This document shows, piece after piece, positions 32,609 through 42,110 of a DNA stretch of 64,000 nucleotides. The translations under genes and the position numbers were made by a program. A model generated the notes under the pieces. That model was given only the letters and a program-made list of their open reading frames with translations. It did not search any database and was not told the DNA's origin. The DNA is taken from contig NZ_JAGEOK010000009.1 of the NCBI RefSeq assembly GCF_017573545.1, positions 186,001-250,000 on the forward strand, written 5' to 3'. Source of the DNA: Actinomadura nitritigenes (GTDB lineage Bacteria; Actinomycetota; Actinomycetes; Streptosporangiales; Streptosporangiaceae). Position 1 is the first letter of the stretch, and every line of letters starts with the position of its first letter.

Positions 32609-35193
32609 GACCGGCCGCCGCCGCCCCGCCCCCACCGGGCGGGCTTGGACGCTTTGAGCAGCGACTGCGCCTTCTCCGCGTTGTGCCTGAGGTGCTCGCG
32701 GGTGTTCTCGTCGATCAGCAGCTCGCCGTCCTGGTCGGCGGCGGCGGTGATCTCGATGATCCGGTGCCAGAAGCCGATCTCGGCCACCGCGACCGTCGCG
32801 GCCTGGGTGCGCAGCGACGGCCCGACGCCCGGGTACCGGGTGATCGCGCGGGCGAGGTCCAGGGCGCGGTTCGCGGCGTCCGGCTCCTCCATCTCGGTGA
32901 GGGCGAGCCGGACCTCGCCGATGATGTCCACGACGGTGCCGGCGGTGATGTTCGGCAGCCCGGTCAGCAGCGTCTCGGCGATCTGGACGGCGGGCACGCC
33001 CCGGGCCATCTCCTGGGCGCACAGCGCGGCGATGTGCCCGGCCGGCGCGTTCTGCGGAAGGTTCGTCAGCACGGTCATGAAGGAGTCCTTCGCGAGTTCC
33101 GGGAAGAGCTGCTCGGCCTCGTGCCGGCAGACCTGGTATTCCGCGGTGACGCCGAGCGACGGGACGCTCGCGCGGGCGGCGAGCATCGCCTTCGCGACGG
33201 GCAGCGCCTCGGCGGGCGGCCCGGCCATCAGCTCGCGGGCGAGCATGAGGACGGGCCCGGTGCCGCCGGCGGCGGCCCAGCCGCCCGCGCGCAGCCAGGC
33301 GGTCAGCGTCTCGCGGCGCCGGTCCGTGCGGCCCTGCGGCATGGGCCGCGCCCACACCGACCGGAACCCCTCCCAGTAGGCGGGGTGGTCGGCGGTGGCG
33401 GTGCCGGTCACGTGGTGCGGGGGAGCGGCGAGCCACAGCAGCAGCCCGTCCAGCATGCCGAGGGACGCCGGGTCGGACGAGGCGGCCCGCGTCAGCCGGC
33501 TCTTCAGCAGCAGCGCGTCGCCCGCCGGGATCCGGTCCAGCGACGCCAGCCAGTCCGCGAGGCCGTCCAGGACGAGGGGGAGGCGGCGCGCCTCGGCGGC
33601 GAGGGCGAGGACGTCGCCGACGCAGGCGGGGTCGTGCCCGGCGAGCCCGGCGAGCTGGTCCCCGCGGACGGGGGTCAGCGGGGAGAACAGCAGGTTGCGG
33701 AACAGGCCGAGCAGCGACGCGGGCAGATGGTGGGTGAGGCACTCGTACCAGGCTTGGAGCGGGGCCGGCTCGCCGCGCCCGACCGCGGTCATCAGCGCGC
33801 ACACCACCCGCGGGGACCGGGCCAGCTCGCCGAGCGTCAGCGGCCACCGCGGGCCCGCGGGGGTGATTGCCGCGGGGCCGATCGCCTCGCGGACGACCAG
33901 CGCGGCGGCCTCGGCTCCGACCTCGTCGAGGCCGCGTTTGGGTGCGGTGACCAGCGCGGCGAGCAGCTCGTCGGCGCGCCCGAGGTCATGGGCGAGCTGG
34001 AAGTACGGCAGTGCCAGCGCCGCGCGCGCGCCGGCCGGGACGTCGTCGCCGGTCCAGACCAGCCCGCGGACCGCCGCGCACAGCTCGCGGAACGGCGTCA
34101 CGGTCGTGCTCGCGACCTCCGCCCAGCGTTCGCGCAGGAGCGGGATGTCTTCGGGTGCGTGTTCGCGGATCAGTGCGGTGAGGATTTTGCGGGCGCCTGC
34201 GTCGCCGAGTTCGCGGTGTCGTCCGGTGGCGAGCAGGTCGCGGACGTCGGCGGGGTCGTGGGTTCCGCGTTCGACGGCCTGCAGGACGGTGGCGGGCCAG
34301 TCCAGCCCGCCCAGGACCCGCACCACGGTGGCGGGGTCGGTGTCGGCGAGCGGTGCGGTGGCCTGCGCCAGATGCGCGATGACCTCGGCGTGCGAGCGTC
34401 CCCGGTCCCCGAACAGGTCCGCGAGCATCTCGGCGTAGGCGCGGCCCGGTGTGTCGCGTTCGGGCAGCCGTGGTGTGCGCCAGTCCAGCTCGGTGGTCCG
34501 GTCACGGACCTGCCGGGCGAACGCCAGGGACACGTTGCGGTTGCCGCTCTGGTCCCAGGTCGCGGCGCTGAACCGGGTCCGCCACCCGTACGGCAGCAGC
34601 GCCGCGACGGTGTCCAGGAACGCCAGCCGGTCCAGCACACCCAACTCCGGGGCGGCGGTGATGGTGACCGGCCCGTCGATCAGCAGGGACGCGGCGGCGG
34701 CGACCCGCTGCACCCCGAACCGCTGCAACGCCCGCGCCGGGACCTCCGGATCCAGCGCCGCCACCCCCAACTCCACCCCGTCCGCCGGGAACGGCGGCGT
34801 CAACCCCGCCAACGCCTCATACAGACCCGTATAGGACACCGGCACCGCACGCAGCGCCTCATACGGCACGCACAGGTAGCGGGTCTCGGCGATCGGACGC
34901 CCCGCACCGTCGGCCTCGCCCGTCCAGTCCTCCAACGCCACACCGATACGGGTCCCGTCGTCGCCGCCGCGGACCTCGCTGATCGTCACCCACGGCAACG
35001 CCGCCGGCCCCGACCGCCCCGGCGACGGCGTCCCGAGCGCGAAATGCCGCAGGATGTGCGCATAGTCACCCGCCGAGAAGTCCGGCCCCCCACACCCCGT
35101 CACCCGGTACTCGTCATAACTACCCGGCGGCTTGCCACGGACCGCCCACCCCGCCCGCAACCTCACCACCTCCCGCGCGGCAGCCTGGTCCAT
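32605..35193 (-). CDS. GTPase-associated protein (GAP1-like)
   Basis: This 862-residue protein has an N-terminal region (YRVTGCGGPDFSAGDYAHIL, LPWVTISEVRGGDDGTRIGV) and a middle region with VAALLPYGWRTRFSAATWDQ, as in large proteins encoded beside TRAFAC GTPases and called GTPase-associated protein 1. The remaining 550 residues are alpha-helical repeats (TPR/HEAT-like), for example LLRERWAEVAST and GLVWTGDDVPAGARAALAL. Its ATG overlaps the GTPase stop by one base (TGATG), so the two are made together. It is probably the effector or regulator platform of the GTPase. The family name rests on context and partial resemblance. Confidence 0.7.
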   Translation of the reverse strand: MDQAAAREVVRLRAGWAVRGKPPGSYDEYRVTGCGGPDFSAGDYAHILRHFALGTPSPGRSGPAALPWVTISEVRGGDDGTRIGVALEDWTGEADGAGRPIAETRYLCVPYEALRAVPVSYTGLYEALAGLTPPFPADGVELGVAALDPEVPARALQRFGVQRVAAAASLLIDGPVTITAAPELGVLDRLAFLDTVAALLPYGWRTRFSAATWDQSGNRNVSLAFARQVRDRTTELDWRTPRLPERDTPGRAYAEMLADLFGDRGRSHAEVIAHLAQATAPLADTDPATVVRVLGGLDWPATVLQAVERGTHDPADVRDLLATGRHRELGDAGARKILTALIREHAPEDIPLLRERWAEVASTTVTPFRELCAAVRGLVWTGDDVPAGARAALALPYFQLAHDLGRADELLAALVTAPKRGLDEVGAEAAALVVREAIGPAAITPAGPRWPLTLGELARSPRVVCALMTAVGRGEPAPLQAWYECLTHHLPASLLGLFRNLLFSPLTPVRGDQLAGLAGHDPACVGDVLALAAEARRLPLVLDGLADWLASLDRIPAGDALLLKSRLTRAASSDPASLGMLDGLLLWLAAPPHHVTGTATADHPAYWEGFRSVWARPMPQGRTDRRRETLTAWLRAGGWAAAGGTGPVLMLARELMAGPPAEALPVAKAMLAARASVPSLGVTAEYQVCRHEAEQLFPELAKDSFMTVLTNLPQNAPAGHIAALCAQEMARGVPAVQIAETLLTGLPNITAGTVVDIIGEVRLALTEMEEPDAANRALDLARAITRYPGVGPSLRTQAATVAVAEIGFWHRIIEITAAADQDGELLIDENTREHLRHNAEKAQSLLKASKPARWGRGGGGRS

Positions 35194-36311
35194 CACGGCT
35201 CGCCCACGTTCCCGGCCAGCCACATGACCGGCTCCAGCACGTTGATCGGGGCGACGTCGCCGCGGATCCGGAACCGGTCCTCGCCGGCGAGCCCGTCGCC
35301 GCCGTCGGACTGCTCGGCGATGTTCAGGTAGTCCTCCGGCTGGAAGCGGTTCTCCACCGGGTCGCGGTAGAAGCCGATCGCGGACGTCACGAAGTAGCGG
35401 GTGCGGGACTCGCCGAAGTGCGAGCGGATGCCGCGGAGCAGCGAGTTCACCGGGTCGTGCGCGTGCGTCCCCCGGTACAGGTCCTGGAAGAACTCCAGCG
35501 CGCGCGTCTCGTCGACCCGCGGCATCCCGAAGATGCTCGCGGGCGGCGTCACGTAGCCGAGCCGCACGGCCCGCTCGTACACCTCCGGATGGTCGAACTT
35601 GGTGATGCAGACGGCCAGGTGGTGCGGGAGCTTGTGGTCGACGCCGCTGGTCCCGGCCAGCTCGGAGATCTGCAGGACGGTCCGCTGGAAGAACGCGTAG
35701 GCGTCGTTCATCTCGCGCTCGCGGGTCGGGTCGAACAGGAACAGCAGCCCGTCGCAGCCCGCCAGGTGCCGGACGAGCCGCTCCTCCGCGTCGCCTCCGC
35801 CGCCGTCGCCGGACCCGCCGTCGCCGTCGCCCGCGGAGCTGCTGAACCGCAGCCCCGACGACGGCTCGCGGGCGGCGCGGTCCTCCGGGCGGCTGCTGAA
35901 CATGCCGCCGGGGGCGTCCATCATGTCCAGCATCACCGTGTACGGGACGGGGCGGCGCCGCTTGAAGCGGAGCCGCCCGGTGTCCGGGCGCACCTTCTTG
36001 ATCTGCGTGCCGTGCAGCTGCCAGGCCAGGTTCGGCGGCAGCTCCCGGGTCGCCGGGACGAACCGGCGCTCGATCTTCAGCTGCCGGGTGGTGTCGGCGA
36101 GGAACTCGGTGGACGCGCGGTTGCAGCCGACGAGCCGGACGTCGTGCCCGCCCTCCTCGGCGGCGATCCGCAGCGCCGCGAGGAACGTGGTCTTCCCGCA
36201 GGTCGGCGCGCCCCACAGCCCGATGCGGCGGGGCTGTGGCGGCGCGGGCGGCGGCGGCCCGGCGGGCTCGTCGGGCCGGGCTTCCTGCTCGGGCGGGGTC
36301 GGTTCGGTCAT
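35193..36311 (-). CDS. TRAFAC-class GTPase (double-GTPase type)
   Basis: This 372-residue protein follows a Pro-rich 28-residue N-terminus with RRIGLWGAPTCGKTTFLAAL, Walker A at residues 34-42. G3 is VMLDMMDAPGG (131-135) and G4 is VCITKFDHPE (TKFD, 236-239). A low-complexity Gly/Asp/Ser insert lies at residues about 157-175 between G3 and G4. Such GTPases are paired with GAP1-type proteins in proposed NTP-dependent conflict systems. GAAAGG precedes the ATG. It is cytosolic and the trigger is unknown. Confidence 0.85.
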   Translation of the reverse strand: MTEPTPPEQEARPDEPAGPPPPAPPQPRRIGLWGAPTCGKTTFLAALRIAAEEGGHDVRLVGCNRASTEFLADTTRQLKIERRFVPATRELPPNLAWQLHGTQIKKVRPDTGRLRFKRRRPVPYTVMLDMMDAPGGMFSSRPEDRAAREPSSGLRFSSSAGDGDGGSGDGGGGDAEERLVRHLAGCDGLLFLFDPTREREMNDAYAFFQRTVLQISELAGTSGVDHKLPHHLAVCITKFDHPEVYERAVRLGYVTPPASIFGMPRVDETRALEFFQDLYRGTHAHDPVNSLLRGIRSHFGESRTRYFVTSAIGFYRDPVENRFQPEDYLNIAEQSDGGDGLAGEDRFRIRGDVAPINVLEPVMWLAGNVGEP

Positions 36312-36399
36312 GCCGGGCCTTTCACGGGGTCGTGCCTTCCACGGGTCGTGCCTTTCGACGGGGCGGGGATCGCGGAGCAGCAGCTCACGGGACGAGGGC

Positions 36400-38220
36400 T
36401 CACGGGACGAGGGGGAACGGCAGCGGCGGCGACTCGCCGTCGGGCAGGACGCCGAGGACCTTGGCGAGCCCGGCCGCGTCGGCGGAGTCGAGGTCGGTGC
36501 GGTGGGCGGCGCCGAGCACCGCCCACTCCGGAGGGTCGCGCCGCCGCGCGTCCTGCGCCGCGACGGCCTGCCCGGGGACTTCCTTCGGGGCGGGCGCGTC
36601 GGTCACCGCGATGAGCCGCACGCCGGACGCCTCCAGCTGCGCGACGGACTGCCGCCAGTTCAGCCGGTGCGGGCACGGCTCGACGGGCCGGAGCACGTCG
36701 CCGTGGCCGCTGCCGGGATGCGGGGGGCGGCCCGCGACGGTGAGCAGGATCCGGGCGCGGCCGTCGCGGGGGCCGTTTAGCAGCGCGGCGGCCCGGTCGA
36801 GGGAGTCCTCCAGCGGCGCCGCGCGCGCGCCGAACGGCCCGGACGGCGGGAACGGCAGGTCCGCGAGCGTGCGGGCGGCGTCGTCGGGCCGCTGCAGCGG
36901 CCCGCCAGACACCACGTCCCGGTTCTTGTGCTTCGGGTCGATCGGATGGTCCAGGTGGCCGACGACGGCGACGCGGGCGGTGCCGCCGAGCTCGTCGCCG
37001 AGCAGTTCGAGCAGGTCCGCGACGAGGTCGCGGCGGCGGCGGGCGGTCTCCGCGCGGCCGCCGAGCTCCAGCACACAGACCAGCTCGGTCGCGAACGCGG
37101 CGGCGGGCAGCCGCCGCGGGACGCGGCGCAGCAGCTCCGGCCAGGTGGCGGCGGTGTCGTCCACGCCGTCCGGTTCCAGGAACCGGAGCCGGCCCGGGCC
37201 GTCGAGCGCCACCCGGACCAGCCCGGCCGCGCCCCGCGGCATCCGCGCCGACACGATCCGGACCGGCTCCGGCGGGTCGTCCCACGTCACGACGGCGAGT
37301 GCCGTCTCCTGGTCGGAGCCGCCCGGCGCGCGGCGCACCCGCACCTCCGCCTCGTCGCCCGCCCGCGCCCCGGCCGGGAACAGCGGCAGCCGCACGACCT
37401 CGGCGGCGCCGTCGCCGGGCCGGGACCGCAGCGCCGCCAGCCCGTACGGGCTGGCGATCGGCCGGTCCGCGACGACGCGCTCCAGCAGCGCCGCCGCGTC
37501 CGGTTCGCCCGCCGCGATGCGGACGTCCGGCAGCAGGTCGGTGAACGCCCGCACGACCGCGTCCGGGAACGGCATGCCGGGCAGCCCCGACAGCACGGCC
37601 GTGTCGACGGACGTGCAGTACCGCCGCACGAGGTCGCCGGCCGCGCCGCCGATCGTCGCGTCCGCCCATGCCGGGTCGATGCCGGACGGCCCGCCCGCGA
37701 GCTGGAACCGGCGGTGCGCCGGGTCCGACGGCAGCCCCGGCAGCAGTGCCGACCACGGCACCGAGGCCAGCTCCCGGAACCCGAGCGGGCCCGCCGCCGG
37801 GACGCCGCCCGTCACGAACAGCCGCACACCGGCGTCCTCCACGGCGACGACGACGAGGGGGCGCTGCGGGCCGAGAGCGTCCAGCACCGCCGCCAGTGGC
37901 GGCCGCGCCGCCTCGCGCCGCGCGGCGACCTCCCGCCGCGCCTGCTGCCACTGCGCCTCCGCCGGCCTGCCCCGCAGGTGGGCGGCGTACGGGAGCCAGT
38001 CGTCGCCGGCGCGCGCCGCGGCCCGCAGGTCGAACTCCAGCCGCGCCGCCGACAGCGCCGCCTCCGCGGCCGCCCGGTCGGCGCGGCCGGGACGCCACGG
38101 CCCGGCGAGCGTCCACCCGCACACCGCGCACCGCACGTCCCCCCGGCCCGCCGCCGCGTCGACCGCGGCCGCGTCGAACGGCACCGTGCAGAGCGGGCAG
38201 CGGCCGTCAGCCGAGTTCAT
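36400..38220 (-). CDS. Zinc-ribbon protein with possible vWA-like domain
   Basis: This 606-residue protein begins MNSADGRCPLCTVPFDAA and then CAVCGWTLAGPW, a CxxC...CxxCG zinc ribbon in the first 40 residues. The C-terminal third reads ELVCVLELGGRAETARRRRD, then VAVVGHLDHPID and ARILLTVAGRPPHPGSGHGD. This looks like a von Willebrand A-type Rossmann fold lacking the strict DxSxS metal site. ATG 38220 is chosen (GGAGG nine bases upstream) and overlaps the AAA+ gene by 14 bases. It could be the vWA partner that works with the AAA+ protein in MoxR-vWA-like systems. Confidence 0.6.
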   Translation of the reverse strand: MNSADGRCPLCTVPFDAAAVDAAAGRGDVRCAVCGWTLAGPWRPGRADRAAAEAALSAARLEFDLRAAARAGDDWLPYAAHLRGRPAEAQWQQARREVAARREAARPPLAAVLDALGPQRPLVVVAVEDAGVRLFVTGGVPAAGPLGFRELASVPWSALLPGLPSDPAHRRFQLAGGPSGIDPAWADATIGGAAGDLVRRYCTSVDTAVLSGLPGMPFPDAVVRAFTDLLPDVRIAAGEPDAAALLERVVADRPIASPYGLAALRSRPGDGAAEVVRLPLFPAGARAGDEAEVRVRRAPGGSDQETALAVVTWDDPPEPVRIVSARMPRGAAGLVRVALDGPGRLRFLEPDGVDDTAATWPELLRRVPRRLPAAAFATELVCVLELGGRAETARRRRDLVADLLELLGDELGGTARVAVVGHLDHPIDPKHKNRDVVSGGPLQRPDDAARTLADLPFPPSGPFGARAAPLEDSLDRAAALLNGPRDGRARILLTVAGRPPHPGSGHGDVLRPVEPCPHRLNWRQSVAQLEASGVRLIAVTDAPAPKEVPGQAVAAQDARRRDPPEWAVLGAAHRTDLDSADAAGLAKVLGVLPDGESPPLPFPLVP

Positions 38221-40705
38221 CGGGCACATCCTCCGGCAGCAGCAGGTTCAGCATCCGCGCGTCGGCGTCCGGGCGGTCCACCACCCGCTCGGCGAGCCGC
38301 GCCTCCATCCGCTCCAGCAGCCGGCGGACGGTCCGGCCGTTGCCGAACCCGGGCCGCCGCGCCGCGTCCGCGAGCCACGCCCGCGCCGCCGGGAGCGTCG
38401 CCGGGTCCAGCTCGTAGGCCTGCCGCTCCGCCATGGACCGCAGGATCTCCAGCAGGTCGTCGACCGCGTAGGCGGGGAACTCGATCGTCTCGCCGAACCG
38501 GGAGCCGAGACCGTCGTTGGCCGCCAGGAACCGGCGCATCGGCTCCGGATAGCCCGCCGCGATCACCGCGAGGCGGCCGCGGTGCCGCTCCATCTCCTCG
38601 ACGAGCGTGTCGATCGCCTCCTGCCCGAAGTCGTTGTCGCCCCCCGCCGTGAGCGCGTACGCCTCGTCGATGAACAGCACCCCGCCGAGCGCGCGCTCCA
38701 CGGCCCGCCGGGTCAGCGGCGCGGTCTGCCCGACGTAGGACGCGACCAGCCGCGACCGTCCCGTCTCGACGACGTGCCCGCGCTCCAGCAGCCCCATCTC
38801 CCTGAAGATCCGGCCGAAGTGCCGCGCCACCGTCGTCTTCCCGGTGCCGGGCGGGCCGATGAACAGCAGGTTCGGCGCGACGACCTCGCCGCGGCCGCGC
38901 ATCCGCCGCAGCCGCAGCCGCTTCACCAGCACGTCCGCGCTCCGCTTCACCGGCCCCAGCCCGACCATCGCGTTCAGCTCGCCGAGCAGCTCCGCGGTGT
39001 CGCGCGGCGCGGGACGCGCGTCGAGCCGCAGCCGCTCCGGCAGGTCGCGCGGCTCCAGCGGCAGGTCCCGGTCGTCCTTCACGCGCCGCGCCCACCGCGC
39101 CGCCGTCTCCTGCGTCACGTCCCGGACGGCGCGGGCGTTGCCGAACCCGCGGTCGCGGGTGCGGTGCAGCTCCGCGACCGCCTCGCCGAGCGCCGTCTCG
39201 AACCCCTCGCCCCACGCCATCCCCATCGGACGCAGCTGCCGCGCCGCGATCTCCGCCAGCTCGGCCGGCCCGTGGTCGGGGAACGCGATGACGTTCTCGT
39301 GCGGGAACCGGCTGCGCAGGCCCGGGTTGCTGTCGAGGAACTCCTGCATCTCGTCCGGGTAGCCCGCGACGATCACCACCAGCTCGGCGCGGTCGTCCTC
39401 CATCCGGGCGAGCAGCTCGGTGATCGCCTCCCGGCCGAACCCGTCCGCCTGGTCGCTCAGCTCGTACGCCTCGTCGACGAACAGCACCCCGCCGAGCGCC
39501 CCGTCGATCACCTCGCGGGTCCTCGTCGCCGTCTGCCCGACGAACCCCGCGACCAGGTCGCTCGCCCGCACCGACCGGACCCGGCCGTGACGCAGGATGC
39601 CGAGCTCCCGGTACAGGTCGCCGACGATCCGCGCGACCGTCGTCTTGCCCGTGCCCGGGTTGCCGGTGAAGACGAGGTGGTGCGACACCGGCTCCGCGCC
39701 CGCCGGCGGCCGGTACCGCAGGCCCTCCAGGTGCCGCTTCACCGGTTCCAGGCCGACCAGCTCGTCCAGCCGCCGCATCACGTCGCCGTCCGCGACGGGC
39801 GCGGCGATCCAGCCGTACCGGTGCAGCGGCTCCTGCCCGAGCGGCGTGCCCTCCGCCGCCATCCGCCGGCCGAGGCGCCGCTCCCACGTCTCCAGCGGGA
39901 CGTCCTGCGCCGCCATCGCCCGGACCGTTCCCTCCAGCCTCGTCCAGTCCGCGATCCGCAGGTTCCGGGCGATCCGCAGCCGGTGCACCAGCCGCGCCAG
40001 CTCCGCCTCGCCGGGCGGGCGCAGCAGCCCCGGGCGCGCCGGGCGCCGCTCCTCCGCCTGCACCACCCGCACCAGTCCCGGCAGGTCGCGGCTGCCCTCC
40101 GCGAACGCGCGGACCTCCGCGAGCGACGCCCCGCCGAACACCAGCACGCAGATGTTCCGGCTGCCCGGCCGGAACTCCAGCCACCGCTCCAGCGCCGCCG
40201 CGAACGGCGCCCGCGCCTCCTGCCAGCGCTCCAGCACCTCCAGCTGCTCGACGACGACGGCCGTCGGCGTCGACTCGTCCAGCATCAGGCTGCGCAGCAT
40301 CCGCACCGCGAACGCCCCGGACATCGCGCGGCTCTCCGCCCGCGCCGGCGCGGCGGGCGCGGGCCGCAGCCTGCGGCGGCCGAGCGGGCCGCTGAATCCC
40401 GGGCGCATCACCGACGCGCCGCCCTCCGGCCGCTCCGCCGCCTCGGGGTCGGCGGGCAGGCGCCGCGACGCCGCGTCCCGGACGGTCAGCGTCGCGTCCA
40501 GCGAGAAGAACACGACCCGCTCGTAACCGGCGTCGTGCAGCGCCTCCCATACCGCGCTGCCGAGATCGTGCTGCCGGTACAGGCCGTCCACGAACGCGTC
40601 CTTGACGCCCGGCCCGTACAGCGGCAGCACGGACTCGCCCTCGCGCGCCGCGTCGCGCAGCGCCAGCAGCCGCTCGGGCACCGCACCGGCCGGTTCAGCG
40701 CTCAT
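38207..40705 (-). CDS. Tandem AAA+ ATPase, CbxX/CfxQ type
   Basis: This 832-residue protein carries two AAA+ modules. The first has FTGNPGTGKTTVARI (Walker A, 348-356) and VLFVDEAYELSD (Walker B, 407-413). The second has FIGPPGTGKTTVARH (617-625) and VLFIDEAYALTA (676-682). Each is preceded by a LVGLEPVK / MVGLGPVK element and contains an arginine-rich sensor (GLRSRFPHENV, GLGSRFGETI). The 300-residue N-terminus contains a second NTPase-like relic (NICVLVFGG) and no Walker A. CbxX/CfxQ proteins remodel protein complexes. Its start overlaps the coiled-coil gene stop by 11 bases. Confidence 0.93.
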   Translation of the reverse strand: MSAEPAGAVPERLLALRDAAREGESVLPLYGPGVKDAFVDGLYRQHDLGSAVWEALHDAGYERVVFFSLDATLTVRDAASRRLPADPEAAERPEGGASVMRPGFSGPLGRRRLRPAPAAPARAESRAMSGAFAVRMLRSLMLDESTPTAVVVEQLEVLERWQEARAPFAAALERWLEFRPGSRNICVLVFGGASLAEVRAFAEGSRDLPGLVRVVQAEERRPARPGLLRPPGEAELARLVHRLRIARNLRIADWTRLEGTVRAMAAQDVPLETWERRLGRRMAAEGTPLGQEPLHRYGWIAAPVADGDVMRRLDELVGLEPVKRHLEGLRYRPPAGAEPVSHHLVFTGNPGTGKTTVARIVGDLYRELGILRHGRVRSVRASDLVAGFVGQTATRTREVIDGALGGVLFVDEAYELSDQADGFGREAITELLARMEDDRAELVVIVAGYPDEMQEFLDSNPGLRSRFPHENVIAFPDHGPAELAEIAARQLRPMGMAWGEGFETALGEAVAELHRTRDRGFGNARAVRDVTQETAARWARRVKDDRDLPLEPRDLPERLRLDARPAPRDTAELLGELNAMVGLGPVKRSADVLVKRLRLRRMRGRGEVVAPNLLFIGPPGTGKTTVARHFGRIFREMGLLERGHVVETGRSRLVASYVGQTAPLTRRAVERALGGVLFIDEAYALTAGGDNDFGQEAIDTLVEEMERHRGRLAVIAAGYPEPMRRFLAANDGLGSRFGETIEFPAYAVDDLLEILRSMAERQAYELDPATLPAARAWLADAARRPGFGNGRTVRRLLERMEARLAERVVDRPDADARMLNLLLPEDVPDELG

Positions 40706-42110
40706 GAGCCCCTCGGCCGCGCACCTCGTCCTGCCTCGCCACCGGCCGGGACGCCGCCGCCGACGCCACCGGCCGGGACGCCGCCGCCGACGCCACCGGA
40801 CGGGGCGCCGCCGCCGGACGGGCCAGCCGGTCGAAGTCGCGCAGCGCCGGATCGGGCTCGCCGCCCTCCTCCGCCGGGTCGCCGGCGTCCAGGCCCTCCG
40901 CGCGCAGCGCCCGGCTCACCGCCGCCGACCGCTCCCGGCGCGCCGCGTCGTCCGGGTCGTCCTCGTACGACAGGATCCGCAGCGTGAACCCGGAGCCGTC
41001 GCCGTCCGGCGCCACCTCCACCACGACCTCGCCGCCGTCCGCGCGGTGCCGCAGCCGGCTGAAGAACGCCCGCCGCTCGTCCCCGGCCGCGTAGGTGTTG
41101 CCGGACCAGGCGAACCCCTGCCCCTCCAGCACCGCCACCACCTGCTCGGCGACGTTCACCCGCAGCTGCGACGCGACGATCCGCTCCGCGGCCCGCTCGA
41201 CCAGCGCGTCCAGCCGCCCCTCGTGCTCCGGCGCCGTCTCGGTGATCAGCGCGCGCAGCTCGGCGGCGTCCAGCGGGCAGTCCGGGTCGGCGACCAGGTC
41301 CACCTGCCGGGCGACCGCGTCGCGCAGCGCGGCCAGCCCGCCGTCCGTCCAGTGGTCGACGTCCAGCACGGTGCCCGGGTCGGCCTCCGCGATCGGACGC
41401 TCCGCGTTGTCCTCGATCGTCGCCGCGACCGTCCGCAGCGCCGCGAGCGCCTCCGCGCGGAGCGCCTCCCACTCCAGCGCGAGCCGCTCGACGTCCGCGC
41501 GCAGCTCGCTCAGGTCGAGGTAGAGGTCCTGCACCTGGCTCAGCGAGTACCCGGCCGCGTGCGCCTCCAGGTTGCCCCGCGCCACGTCCAGCCGGGCCGC
41601 CAGCCGCTCCAGCCGGCCCGGCGCGAACCGGTCGTGCGGCAGCGTGTCGCGGATCGCGTCGTGCATCGTCCGCGCGTCGCCGAACAGCCGCCGCGCCGCT
41701 GCCGCCGCCGCGTCGCTCTCGCCGCGCAGCGCGCCGACCCGCGCGTCCACCGCCGCGAGCCCGGCGCGCCGCTCCGCCCGCTCCCGGGCGATCTCCGCGG
41801 CGAGCCGTTCGCCCTGTTCCGCCACCTCCCGGCGGCCCTCGGCCAGCCGCTCGCCGTGCTCGCGCAGCCGCCGGCCGGTCTCGTCCTCCAGCCTCCTGGC
41901 CTGCTCGCTCAGCCCGGCGAGGGCGCGGTCCGTGCCGTCCTGCCGGGCCGCGGCCTCCCGCCGGGCGCGCTCGACGTCCCCGCGCGCGGCCCGCTCCACC
42001 TGACGCAGCAGGCGCGGCATGTCCCGCCGCACCTTCGCCAGGTCGCGGGCGGACGCCTGCGCGTCCCGCCACGCCGCCGCGTCCACCGAGATCACCTTCG
42101 CGCCGCTCAT
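40695..42110 (-). CDS. Coiled-coil protein with repetitive C-terminus
   Basis: This 471-residue protein has a long charged helix (residues about 20-150, e.g. RLREHGERLAEGRREVAEQG), then a mixed alpha/beta region (GFAWSGNTYAAGDERRAFFS, ADGGEVVVEVAPDGDGSGFT). The tail is low-complexity, with the nine-residue repeat RPVASAAAS encoded by 27-bp direct repeats at 40741-40794 and a degenerate third copy. ATG 42110 overlaps the radical SAM stop (ATGA). It is probably a structural component; I know no named family. Confidence 0.75.
   Translation of the reverse strand: MSGAKVISVDAAAWRDAQASARDLAKVRRDMPRLLRQVERAARGDVERARREAAARQDGTDRALAGLSEQARRLEDETGRRLREHGERLAEGRREVAEQGERLAAEIARERAERRAGLAAVDARVGALRGESDAAAAAARRLFGDARTMHDAIRDTLPHDRFAPGRLERLAARLDVARGNLEAHAAGYSLSQVQDLYLDLSELRADVERLALEWEALRAEALAALRTVAATIEDNAERPIAEADPGTVLDVDHWTDGGLAALRDAVARQVDLVADPDCPLDAAELRALITETAPEHEGRLDALVERAAERIVASQLRVNVAEQVVAVLEGQGFAWSGNTYAAGDERRAFFSRLRHRADGGEVVVEVAPDGDGSGFTLRILSYEDDPDDAARRERSAAVSRALRAEGLDAGDPAEEGGEPDPALRDFDRLARPAAAPRPVASAAASRPVASAAASRPVARQDEVRGRGAHER

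Noticed and set aside
36236..40987. Plus-strand open frame of 1583 codons
   Set aside because: It is antisense to the AAA+, zinc-ribbon and GTPase genes, which have real motifs and coupled starts.
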